DNA of 35,000 nucleotides from the NCBI GenBank assembly GCA_963575745.1, contig CAUYUJ010016349.1, forward strand, positions 656,902 to 691,901, in the 5' to 3' direction. Shown here in pieces: positions 17,501 through 25,120 of this stretch. The stretch comes from Prorocentrum cordatum (taxonomy: Eukaryota > Sar > Dinophyceae > Prorocentrales > Prorocentraceae). The notes under the pieces were generated by a model. It was not told where the DNA came from. It did not search any database and saw nothing but the letters and a program-made list of their open reading frames with translations. Within the stretch, counting starts at the first letter, position 1; the number at the start of each line of letters is the position of its first letter. The translations under genes and the position numbers were made by a program.

Positions 17501-17691
17501 AGCGCCTTCCGCTCCCTTTTGCTTTAGCAAAGGGGTGCCTGGCGTGCCAGATGATATGGCTTTTGGTTTGGGTTCTTTTTCCAACAAAAACTCCCCGTGG
17601 GGCTTCGGCCCGTCCCTCCGGCCATTCGGAAAGGATCTCAATACGTATCCGTCTTGCCTCTGTTTCCTCCAGTTGGCCCAAAATGACGTCC
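17501..17691. other. Low-copy stretch upstream of the gene
   Basis: Contains CTTTTGGTTTGGGTTC and CCCCGTGGGGCTTCGGCCCG but no recognised feature. No TATA-like or other promoter signal is evident; dinoflagellate promoters generally lack them. Confidence 0.5.
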
Positions 17692-17710
17692 AAGACGGCC
17701 AAGATGGCCC
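17692..17710 (+). repeat. Left 19-base flank (possible target-site duplication)
   Basis: AAGACGGCCAAGATGGCCC, identical to 22433-22451. It ends one base before the spliced-leader relic. The word also belongs to the CTTGG minisatellite vocabulary (reverse strand), so the identity could come from insertion into a repeat rather than from duplication of a target. Confidence 0.5.
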
Positions 17711-17711
17711 C

Positions 17712-17733
17712 ACCGTAACCATCTTGGCTCAAG
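17712..17733 (+). other. Relict dinoflagellate spliced leader
   Basis: The string reads ACCGTAACCATC followed by TTGGCTCAAG. It matches the conserved 22-base dinoflagellate leader (D, CCGTAGCCATTT, TGGCTCAAG) at 20 of 22 positions; the differences are transitions at 17718 (A for G) and 17723 (C for T). The leader is normally added to mRNA by trans-splicing and is not encoded next to genes. A genomic copy upstream of a gene is the known signature of a reverse-transcribed mRNA returned to the genome. The inner CCATCTTGG is also a local minisatellite word, which weakens the case slightly. Confidence 0.75.
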
Positions 17734-17747
17734 GAGCTGCTTGAGCC
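17726..17747. other. 8-base inverted repeat over the leader end
   Basis: GGCTCAAG (17726-17733) and CTTGAGCC (17740-17747) flank a 6-base loop. The left arm is the 3' end of the leader relic. Confidence 0.7.
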
Positions 17748-17850
17748 CAGGAGTCTCCCCCTTGGCGCGCCTAGTAGTAGGTGTTGAAGGCGAGCAGGCT
17801 GTACGACGCCTCGCCGCCCTCGCGCGAAACGCGCCGCGCCCGCCCCAGCG

Positions 17851-19008
17851 ATGGCAGGAACGAGCCCGGTGTCCGAGGCGGCCGCCCAGGACCCCGGGCC
17901 CACGATGGTGGAGGAGGGCGTCGCGCCCCCAGCTGCCGCGGAAGTGGCGCGGCCCGTGGCAGGCCGCCGCCTCGTCCGCACCGCGCTCGCCGCGGCCACC
18001 CTGCTGCTCCTCGGACCCGCCGCGCTGGCCGCGAGTCTGCACCACGCGTGCGCCCTCGGCCTCCGCGTGGACGGCGTGCACGTCTCCGCGCCGGAGGGCG
18101 CGGACTCCGCCGACGTGATGCTCGACGCAGGCTTGGTGCGGCCTGCCTGGTCTCCGCACCGCGCCTGGCTCCGGAGCGCCACGTGCCAGCTGCGGGTGCG
18201 CGACCTGGACGTCGCCGTCGAGGCCCCGGACGCCCAGCATCAGGGCCCGTCGCGCGTCAAGCTCCACGCCCGCACGCGGGTGTCGCCCGCGGGCGCCGCG
18301 GCGTCTGCGCCCGGCGGGTGCGAGGTCACGTCCAGCGTGGACATCTTCGGCCTCGGCCTGCGCGTGCCGTGGACGGCGCGGGTGCCCGTGGACCTCGCGG
18401 CTGCGGAGGCGCCCACGATGTGGGTGCAGCGCAGCGGGAGCGTGGCGCGGAAGGGCCCCTGGTCGCTGGAGAGCCCCAACGTGACGCTGGAGCAGCCGGC
18501 GCTCGTGGGCTGGCGGGTGCCCGCGGGGAGTCTCCCCGAGGCCCTGGACGGCCTGCTCGGGAGGGCGAGCATCAGCCTCGACGCCGCCGTGGCCTACGAG
18601 GAGAGCGGGGACCGCTCCGTGCGACTGACACAGGCGGTCAACGCCAGCCTGGTCATCGAGAGCGACGGCGAGGGCGGCTACCTGGTCTCCGCGCCAGCCC
18701 TCGTCACTGGCCACGTGCGCCCCGCCGCCTTCGCGGCCGCCCTCGGCAAGCTGCTCGTCGGCGACTCGCGCGGGGAGCGCGGCGGCGTCCACCGCTCGGT
18801 GCGGATGGCCGCGGTGGCGCCGTCGTCGCTGGCGGCGCAGTGCCTGGGCGCCTCCCACGCGGTGGGTTGGCGCAGCCGCAGGGCGTCGGCCGTGCACGAC
18901 CTGGCGCGCGGGCGAGGCGGCTGCTGGGCCGCCGGCTGGCGAGGTCGCTGGGGGGCTCCGCCGGCGAGCGCCTGGTGCAGCAACCGCCGCGGGACGGCCG
19001 TCGCCTGA
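17851..19008 (+). CDS. Signal-anchored protein ORF, N-terminal part of the surface-protein gene
   Basis: Encodes 385 residues from ATG 17851 (GCG-ATGG context, 117 bases after the leader relic) to TGA 19006. Residues 1-40 are Ala/Pro/Glu-rich and end in an Arg pair. Residues 44-62 are a hydrophobic segment (LAAATLLLLGPAALA), best read as a type II signal anchor. The rest is beta-rich and presumably lumenal or extracellular, with N-glycosylation sites at N210 (NVT) and N264 (NAS). The pattern of one membrane segment plus a beta-sandwich domain recalls LEA2-like proteins, but this is only a resemblance. Almost all codons end in G or C. The protein-like quality fades after about residue 337 (18861), just where a GT-AG intron could begin, so the true exon may end there and join the ORF from 18981. 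The alternatives are a frameshift near 18900-19000 or two separate genes. Confidence 0.7.
   Translation: MAGTSPVSEAAAQDPGPTMVEEGVAPPAAAEVARPVAGRRLVRTALAAATLLLLGPAALAASLHHACALGLRVDGVHVSAPEGADSADVMLDAGLVRPAWSPHRAWLRSATCQLRVRDLDVAVEAPDAQHQGPSRVKLHARTRVSPAGAAASAPGGCEVTSSVDIFGLGLRVPWTARVPVDLAAAEAPTMWVQRSGSVARKGPWSLESPNVTLEQPALVGWRVPAGSLPEALDGLLGRASISLDAAVAYEESGDRSVRLTQAVNASLVIESDGEGGYLVSAPALVTGHVRPAAFAAALGKLLVGDSRGERGGVHRSVRMAAVAPSSLAAQCLGASHAVGWRSRRASAVHDLARGRGGCWAAGWRGRWGAPPASAWCSNRRGTAVA
18862..18980 (+). other. Candidate 119-base intron that restores the frame
   Basis: GTGGGTTGG at 18862 and CTGGTGCAG ending at 18980 fit a GT-AG intron. Removing it joins codon 337 of the upstream ORF (GCG, 18859-18861) in phase with CAA at 18981 of the downstream ORF, which is otherwise in another frame. 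There is no clear polypyrimidine tract. A one-base sequencing or evolutionary frameshift explains the frame change equally well. Confidence 0.3.
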
Positions 19009-22000
19009 CTGGCGAGAGCACCACCGTGACGTTCTCGGAGATGGTATACGCAGATGGGTCCGAGATCGACATTGAACTCAATGCCACCATGACCGACAAC
19101 GCCATCGGTTTCGACTTGCAGTACGGGATGGACGAGGCGACCCAGTTTGAAGTGCACCTGTTTGCCGCGGATTCTGCCGAGGCAGGGGAGGCAAGCCTGG
19201 ACTTAGCCGTCTTTTTTTCAGACGTGGAAGTTGCCAAGGTCGAGTTTTCTTCAACCGACGAGACGACGCTCTCCGTGCTAATCAAGGCCCCAGACAGTGG
19301 CGATACCATCGCCAGCGTGTCTGCCTCCTCGAGTGCAAGCGCTGGCGAATCCCTCTCGGCTCGCGTCTATAACCCCGAGGATGGCACAGAGTTCATTACC
19401 ATCACGGGTACAAACAGCAGTACGTCCATGAGCGTCTCGGCGGTCGTGAAGGACCCCAGTGATTCCTCCAGCACCTTGCTCGACGCGTCTGCCGGGGCAA
19501 CATACACTGGCGCTGACACGGAGGACGGCACCTTGGAGGTCACGGTAAGCGTTGAAGGTGAGCAGATCGTGTTGAGCGGAACCTTTTCGGATTCCTATCG
19601 CACACAGGGCGGCTTTACGATTGACGCCTCTCTCTCGGTTGCCAATGACCCCGCAGGGCGGGTCGACGTCGACGGCACCCACGACGACACTGGCTTGACT
19701 GCCGTCGCGTCGGTTGAAGTGTTCGAAGATGGCAGCTATCAGCAGGTTCTCAAGCTGGACCCTTTGACTCTGGTGACGAAGAGTACGAATTACACGGTCC
19801 ACACCACCATCCACGACAGCAGTGACACAGAGATGGGTACAGTTGGCGTGTCGCTCACCAATGAACCTACCAGTGGGCAGGTGCAAGATGTGGACATCAA
19901 TATGTTCAGCCCCATGGACTCCAGCCTCAACGTTACCATGTCCGTTTCATTGGCCAGCGGACTGCTCGAAGACGCAGCGGAGATTCCGTGCCTGCAGGGT
20001 TCGTGCACCGTGGATGTGGATCTGCACAACCAGCACATGGATTTGGTCTTTTCGTCGGCGACATCAGATGATCAGGAAGACTACCGCGCGGTTCTCGGCA
20101 TGACTGCACGCGACACGCTCTATTCCGCAGGGGCGTCAGTCACTGTGCAGAGCGTGCAGGATATGATAGCAGCATACATTCAGCTAGGCAATGGCAACTC
20201 GGCCATCGCAATCGACCAGTTCGCCATGTCATCCAGTGGCACCATCAAGGACGAAAACAGCGAAAAGATCATTGGATGGGATCTGAGCGCCGACGTATCA
20301 ACTTCCTCTCAATCCGTGGACCTGACTGTCGACAGCGGATCCAGCACCTTCCTCGAGGTTGACGTCTCCTTCGCCGAGCTCCCCACGGGCGACTCGGCCG
20401 CGGGGGAGATCCGGCTCGAAGGCGAGAGGCTGGTCAAGTGGGACGTCGTGTCGGAGACGTCGGGCACCGCGACCACCTGGGACGTGGACGTCTGGGACCC
20501 GGATGGCCAGCTCCTCGCCGTCGACGCCTCGCTGACCGAGGGCGACCCCTCTGGCTCGGCGCTGCTCCGCGGGAGCGCCGCGGTGCGCCTGGAGAGCGGC
20601 CAGGCTCCCGAGGCCCTCGGCGGCGTCCGGCTCGAGGCGGTCGACGCGGCCGGGGACCGGGCGACCTTCCAGCTCCAGGTCCTCACCTCCGATCTGTCGA
20701 CGCCCTTCTTCCAGCTCGACGCGGGCGTGGACTTCACTGCGGCCGGCGGGCTCCGCCTGCTCACGGACTGGGACGCCTCTGCGGAGGCGCAGGTCTGGGA
20801 CCCGAGCGACACCGACGCGGGGGTGATGATGACCGTGTCGGTGACGGGCAGCAGCTCCGGGGGCGTTTTCACGTCCGGGATGGCGATGGAGGACAACGAC
20901 GGCAACCAGTTGATGAATTGGTCTATCGTGGGAACGAGCAGTTCTGACAGCATCACTTCCCATGGGAACCTCGGGGATGTCATGACCGTTGCGCTGGCCC
21001 TCACGAAGCCGGACGGGCGCCTTGACACGATGACCGAGATGGCCTTGACGCTGACGATGGAGAGCATGATGGACGACGAGGACGACTACGAGATGGAAGT
21101 AACGACGACCCAGCAGGGGCAGACGACTACGCACGAGGACGGCTGGTGGAGCGAGGCGAACGGGGAGGAAGACGATTGGGACCTGATGGGTACGGAGAAC
21201 GTATCTATCTCAGTCAGTCTTGGTTACGACGGCGCAGACACGTGGGATGTGACTGGAAGCTTGAGCCAAAACGGCGACACGTACGTTTCAGTGGAGGCGC
21301 ACTTGCACGAAGAATGGGTCTCAGTGACCTCGTGGGCCAATGAGGAAATCGGGGATATGGTGGGCGCGGGGTTCATGTACGAGTACGTCAACGCCAGCAT
21401 ACCGACTTCCGACTCCAGCGACATGTGGGAGATCAACTACATCCAGACCAGCGACTTCATCGAGACCACCAATCTCACCTGGCACACGGATGACAGCGCT
21501 GGAGAGTCCAGTTTTTTTGTCAAGTCGTATGCGATGGAACTGGATGGAGGCGTGTGGCGGTACATCTTGTCCATTAACGCCTCGGCAGACATGACCGATG
21601 GGCTCACTGTGTCTTCCACGCCGGCGCCATCGGTAGCGCCCACTGTGTCTCCCACGCAGGCGCCACTGGCAGCGACGCTGGCCACGCTGGTCGTCTCGGG
21701 GAGCTTCAGGGCCTCCGTGGCAGCCTCCGAGGCCGAGGACTTCATAAGCAACTCCGACGTCGTGGACTCGTTCGTGACCTCGATCGCCACGAGGGTGGGC
21801 ATGCCAGAGTCGACGGTGGCGGTGACGCTCTCGGTGCACAGCGACCAGAGGCTGGCGGCCAGAGGCGGCCGGAGGATGACTGCCGAGGCCGCCGAGATCT
21901 TGGTCTCCTACACCATCACCGCACAGGTGGGCTCCTCTGAGGGGGGAGGCGTCATCAGCCAGAGCGCCTTCGACAGCATAGTGGACACCCTGGAGAGCAC

Positions 22001-22205
22001 CACTGCGGAAAACTTCGTGGCAGACTTCAACACGCAGCTTCAGGGCACTGGGTCTGCTTCTACCTTCTTGGCAGTGGCGGCGGTGCCGAACTCGGCAACG
22101 GCCCCGACGATCGTGGATCAGAGCCCAGCGCTGGAAAGTTCTGGCGCCTACGCAGCATTCCCGCAGGCGCTACTGCTGGCTACCGTCTGCAGGCTGCTGT
22201 TCTGA
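18981..22205 (+). CDS. Beta-rich glycosylated surface protein with C-terminal anchor-like tail
   Basis: A long frame ending at TGA 22203. Convincing protein starts about 19010; the first internal ATG is 19041 (1054 residues from there). The same frame is open further upstream, but there it is an Arg/Gly/Pro-rich shadow. The protein is Ser/Thr/Asp-rich and mostly alternating beta-strand. A [VM]-x-[DN]-P turn motif recurs (VYNPED at 19365, VKDPSD at 19446, VWDPDG at 20490, VWDPSD at 20793). A Trp-centred strand recurs (IIGWDL, LVKWDV, LMNWSI; Trp codons 20277, 20439, 20919). There are at least eight N-x-S/T sites, a single CLQGSC cysteine pair (about 19990), an acidic patch (21070-21190), a Pro/Ser/Thr linker (TPAPSVAPTVSPTQAP, 21617-21664), then a compact C-terminal domain with VVSGSFRASV and VAVTLSV, and a final hydrophobic tail (about 22155-22202) like a GPI signal. 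Function is unknown; cell-surface or secreted location is inferred. Confidence 0.85.
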   Translation, partial: QPPRDGRRLTGESTTVTFSEMVYADGSEIDIELNATMTDNAIGFDLQYGMDEATQFEVHLFAADSAEAGEASLDLAVFFSDVEVAKVEFSSTDETTLSVLIKAPDSGDTIASVSASSSASAGESLSARVYNPEDGTEFITITGTNSSTSMSVSAVVKDPSDSSSTLLDASAGATYTGADTEDGTLEVTVSVEGEQIVLSGTFSDSYRTQGGFTIDASLSVANDPAGRVDVDGTHDDTGLTAVASVEVFEDGSYQQVLKLDPLTLVTKSTNYTVHTTIHDSSDTEMGTVGVSLTNEPTSGQVQDVDINMFSPMDSSLNVTMSVSLASGLLEDAAEIPCLQGSCTVDVDLHNQHMDLVFSSATSDDQEDYRAVLGMTARDTLYSAGASVTVQSVQDMIAAYIQLGNGNSAIAIDQFAMSSSGTIKDENSEKIIGWDLSADVSTSSQSVDLTVDSGSSTFLEVDVSFAELPTGDSAAGEIRLEGERLVKWDVVSETSGTATTWDVDVWDPDGQLLAVDASLTEGDPSGSALLRGSAAVRLESGQAPEALGGVRLEAVDAAGDRATFQLQVLTSDLSTPFFQLDAGVDFTAAGGLRLLTDWDASAEAQVWDPSDTDAGVMMTVSVTGSSSGGVFTSGMAMEDNDGNQLMNWSIVGTSSSDSITSHGNLGDVMTVALALTKPDGRLDTMTEMALTLTMESMMDDEDDYEMEVTTTQQGQTTTHEDGWWSEANGEEDDWDLMGTENVSISVSLGYDGADTWDVTGSLSQNGDTYVSVEAHLHEEWVSVTSWANEEIGDMVGAGFMYEYVNASIPTSDSSDMWEINYIQTSDFIETTNLTWHTDDSAGESSFFVKSYAMELDGGVWRYILSINASADMTDGLTVSSTPAPSVAPTVSPTQAPLAATLATLVVSGSFRASVAASEAEDFISNSDVVDSFVTSIATRVGMPESTVAVTLSVHSDQRLAARGGRRMTAEAAEILVSYTITAQVGSSEGGGVISQSAFDSIVDTLESTTAENFVADFNTQLQGTGSASTFLAVAAVPNSATAPTIVDQSPALESSGAYAAFPQALLLATVCRLLF

Positions 22206-22280
22206 GTGCGCAAGGGCCATTTCACGATTGCTGCAGGCTGCTGTTCTGAGTTCTTGAGTGCTGCAGGCTGCTGTTCTACG
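22187..22280 (+). repeat. Gene-end repeat: three copies of the stop-codon region
   Basis: CTGCAGGCTGCTGTTCTGAG, which contains the last codons and TGA, occurs at 22187 and 22231, and a third copy (CTGCAGGCTGCTGTTCT) at 22261. Only the first is in frame with the gene. Confidence 0.9.
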
Positions 22281-22291
22281 CGTCTCGCACT

Positions 22292-22353
22292 TTCCATCAG
22301 CGCGCGGCATTCCAATTTGTTCTAGCATTTTCCATCAGGGCGCGACATTCCAA
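22292..22353 (+). repeat. Direct repeat in the 3' region
   Basis: TTCCATCAGCGCGCGGCATT at 22292 and TTCCATCAGGGCGCGACATT at 22330, 38 bases apart, each followed by CCAA. Confidence 0.85.
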
Positions 22354-22432
22354 CCATGCACAAGCGGCATGATGTCTGATTATCTGGGCCTGCCCTCCCC
22401 AGCTTTAACGTATCGCGCTTGCGTTCTGAAGA

Positions 22433-22451
22433 AAGACGGCCAAGATGGCCC
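22433..22451 (+). repeat. Right 19-base flank of the gene cassette
   Basis: Identical to 17692-17710. It begins the minus-orientation CTTGG array, so the right boundary of the cassette is at about 22432. There is no poly(A) run before it, only GAAGAAAG. Confidence 0.5.
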
Positions 22452-22650
22452 AGGATGGTCTCCAAGACGTCTCCAAGACGCCCCAAGATGGCCTCCAAGA
22501 CGGCTAAGATGGCCCCAAGATGCGCCTCCAAGACGGCCCAAGATGGCCTCAATACGGTCTAAGACGGCCCAAAAGGCCCGCAAGAGGCCTCCAAGACGGC
22601 CCAAGAGGCCTCCAGGAGGTACTCCAGGAAGGCCCGACGAGGCCAAAATC
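22452..22650 (-). repeat. CTTGG minisatellite, reverse orientation
   Basis: CCAAGATGGCC, CCAAGACGGCC and CCAAGAGGCC words are the reverse complement of the arrays at 17141-17500 and 22780-23655. Confidence 0.9.
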
Positions 22651-22779
22651 CGCCGCCCCCTGCCTTTTTGGAAGCGCCTATGTGGCCGAACGTTGAGGCC
22701 AGACCTGCCAAGCTATCGGACCATGTGTTTCCCGAATCGGTAAAGCCTTCGGGGAACACGTGGGCATCTTGAAAGTCAT

Positions 22780-23655
22780 CTTGGCCGCCTGGAGGCCATT
22801 TGGACCCTTTCGGGCCTTCTTGGAGGACGTCTTGGAGGGCTCTTGGGCCGTCTTGGAGGCCATCTTGAGCGTTTTGGAGGCCTCTTGGGGCCGTCGTGGG
22901 CCTCTTGGGCGATCTTTGGGGGCACTTGGGCCGTCTCGGGCCGTCGGAAGGCAGAACAAAAAGCAAATGCCACAATCCTTCAAACACTCATGGGAAATAA
23001 ATGATTTTGGCCTTTTCGGCCCTTCTGGAGGCCCTCTTGGAAGCCTTGTAGGCCGTCCTGGGCCATCTTAGGGCCACGGATTTTGGACTTTTCGGGCCTT
23101 CTGGAGGCCCTCTTGGAGGCCTCGTGGGCCGTCTTGGGCCATCTAAAGGCCATCTTCGGCCGTCTTGGTGGGCTCCTGGTCCGTCTGACGCCGTCGGAAG
23201 CCGTTTGGGGGGCCCCTCTGGGCCGACTTGGGGCCCTCTTGGAATGCTCCAGGGCCGTCTTGGAGGCCATCTTGGGCGTCGTAAAGGCCTCCTGGGCCGT
23301 CTTGGGGGCCTCTTGGGGCCGTCTTGGAGGCCTCTTGGGTCGTTCTGGGGCCATCTTGGAGGCCTCTTGGGCGATCTTTGGGCGATCCTTGGGGGCTTTT
23401 GGGCAGTATCGGGCCTTCGGATGGCCGGAAAGAAGCAACTTTCAAAATCCTTCAAAAACTTTAAGTAGAATCAATGCTTTTGGCCTTTTCTGGCCTTCCT
23501 GGGGGCCCTCTTGGAGGCACCTGGGGCCGTCTTGGGCCAGCTTCGAGCCAACTTCGGCCACCTTGGTGGGCTCCTGGCCCGCCTGACGCTGTCGGAAGCC
23601 GTTTGGGGTGCCTCTCTGGGCCGACTTGGGGCCCTCTTGGGGTGCTCTAGGGCCG
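22780..23655 (+). repeat. CTTGG minisatellite, forward orientation, with two cores
   Basis: GGCCGTCTTGGAGGCC words. Two conserved cores of about 60-75 bases (ATCCTTCAAACAC ... AAATGATTTTGGCC at 22965-23025, and ATCCTTCAAAAAC ... ATGCTTTTGGCC at 23440-23500) give a higher-order spacing of about 475 bases. A partial core (GGATTTTGGACTTTTCGGGC) lies at 23077. Confidence 0.9.
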
Positions 23656-24305
23656 TCTTAGAGGCGGCAGATACTGCGGGGCCACAGAAGGCGACGATGG
23701 GGCTACTGAGGGTAGCACCTGGGCCACGTAGGACAGTGAGGGGGCCACAAACGGCGACAGCGGGGCCACGAAGGGCATGCACATGGGGCCACAACGGGCG
23801 CGAACGAGCGGGGCCCACGAACGGCATACGTATACTGGGCCGCGGAGGGCAAGGACGGGGCCACTGAAGGCAGCAACGGGGCCACGAAGGGCAGCGAGGG
23901 GGCCACGAAGGGCGACAGCGGGCCCACGAAGGGCATGCACATGGGGCCACCCGCAGCGGCAGGCGAAAAACGAGCAGGGGCGACGAAGGGGCATACATAG
24001 ATGGCCACGAACAAAGCTGAGGCGGGCCACAGGCCACGAAGGGCTGCAACGGGGCCACGGAGGGCAGCGAGGGGGCCACGAAGGGCTGCAACGGGGCCAC
24101 GGAGGGCAGCGAGGGGGCCACGAAGGGCTGCAATGAGGCCACGAAACAAAGCGAGGGGGCCACGAAGGGCTGCAACGGGGCCACGAAGGGCAACGAGGAG
24201 GCCACGAAACAAAGCGAGGGGGCCACGAAGGGCTGCAACGGGGCCACGAAACAACGCGAGGGGGGCACGAAGGGCTGCAACGGGGTCACGAAGGGCAGCG
24301 AGATC
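23656..24305 (+). repeat. CCACGAAGGGC 21-base minisatellite, locus 1
   Basis: The unit GGGGCCACGAAGGGC plus CTGCAAC or CAGCGAG alternates to form a 42-base dimer. The left part is more diverged and includes ATGCACATGGGG and ATACGTATAC words. Because 21 is a multiple of three, both strands stay open. Partner locus is 27010-27490. Confidence 0.92.
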
Positions 24306-24596
24306 CCGATTCCTATGTAATTTAGGAAGGAGTCCTAAGCGTGAGCGCGACTCCTGGGTGTCGGGAGCGCGGCGCTGGAGTAAACTGCAAGACATTCCAA
24401 CGCAAGGGCGCTATTCTTCAGTAAATTGCAAGCAAGTCTCCAGCGAGAGCGCGACTCCAGAGCGCAGGAGGAGCGATTCCTGAATAAATCGTAAGGAAGT
24501 CCCAAGCAAGAGCGCGATTCTTGAATAAAATGCGAGGACGTCTCGGGCGGGAGCGGGGGTCCTGGCTAAATGGTGAGGAAGTCTCAGGCGGGAGCC
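24306..24596 (+). repeat. Diverged 41-base AAGTCTC family, locus 1
   Basis: GAAGTC-x-CAAGC-GAGAGCG words every 40-45 bases, following GATCCCGATTCCTATGTAAT at 24302, a lead-in that also starts locus 3 at 27485. Confidence 0.8.
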
Positions 24597-24785
24597 GTTG
24601 TTGTTGTTGTTGTTGTAACCTGGGGGCCAGGGGGCCAGTTTGAGCAGGAAGAATTTCCCTGTCAAGAAACAGGGTGCGAGCCCCGGGGGGGGGCACTTCA
24701 ATTGAAAAAATCAATGTGCACCGATGGGGGGATCAACAATAATTATTCTTCAAGAATGGAGAGTTCAACAACAACAACAACCATT
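24597..24785. mobile_element. GTT...CAA foldback element, copy 1
   Basis: Left edge (GTT)6 at 24597-24616, right edge CAACAACAACAACAACC at 24768-24784, which are reverse complements. The interior has CAGTTTGAGCAGGAAGA, AACAGGGTGCGAGCCCCGG, GGCACTTCAATTGAAAAAAT, CAATGTGCACCG and ATCAACAATAATTATTCTTC. GGTGCGAGCCCC resembles a pol III B box with one mismatch, so a SINE-like origin is possible. Copies at 25573 and 27776. Confidence 0.65.
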
Positions 24786-25120
24786 TTAAGGCTGTACGCT
24801 CTTACTTGCCCGCGAGTCATTCAACACGTATACCCTACACCGTCGATGCCCGCCCTCTTCGTCTTCGATCACACCCCTTTCGGTGGGATTATTTCTCTTT
24901 GCTGGGGCCGGCGGGCTTAGACGTACGGGCAAACCGGAACGGGCGGACAATCCTTCGGGGGCGTACATCTCTGTGCCCGCCATTGGAATTGGCGCGGGCC
25001 CTGCAAGAGGAGGAGGGGAAGAACGAGGGAGAGTGGGAGGAAGGGGAGGGGGAAGGACGAAGGAAGAGGGAAGATACCACGTTGTGAAGGCGTCCTTGGC
25101 GCGTGCGTGGTTCCTGAGCG
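24786..25120. other. Diverged copy of the CATTTTAAG...CGATGCCC module, then a purine-rich run
   Basis: CATTTTAAGGCTGTACGCTC and CGATGCCCGCCCTCTTCGTC, then TTCGATC, correspond to 16690-16795 and 26550-26655. The sequence then diverges, passing into a GGAGGAGGGGAAG purine run (25003-25075). No gene. Confidence 0.65.

Noticed and set aside
16310-17722. 470-residue minus-strand frame across minisatellites
   Set aside because: It passes through three unrelated arrays (GTGGGTCGCGG, CAA, CTTGG) and has no domain; its content changes exactly at array borders.
17781-18980. N-terminal extension of the long surface-protein frame back to 17781
   Set aside because: Over this stretch the frame is an Arg/Gly/Pro-rich shadow of the other frame, which has a proper ATG, a hydrophobic anchor and ordered composition. 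It also begins with a non-ATG codon.
24660-24700. tRNA gene around GGTGCGAGCCCC
   Set aside because: Only a B-box-like word is present. No cloverleaf arms, anticodon arm or acceptor stem can be drawn.
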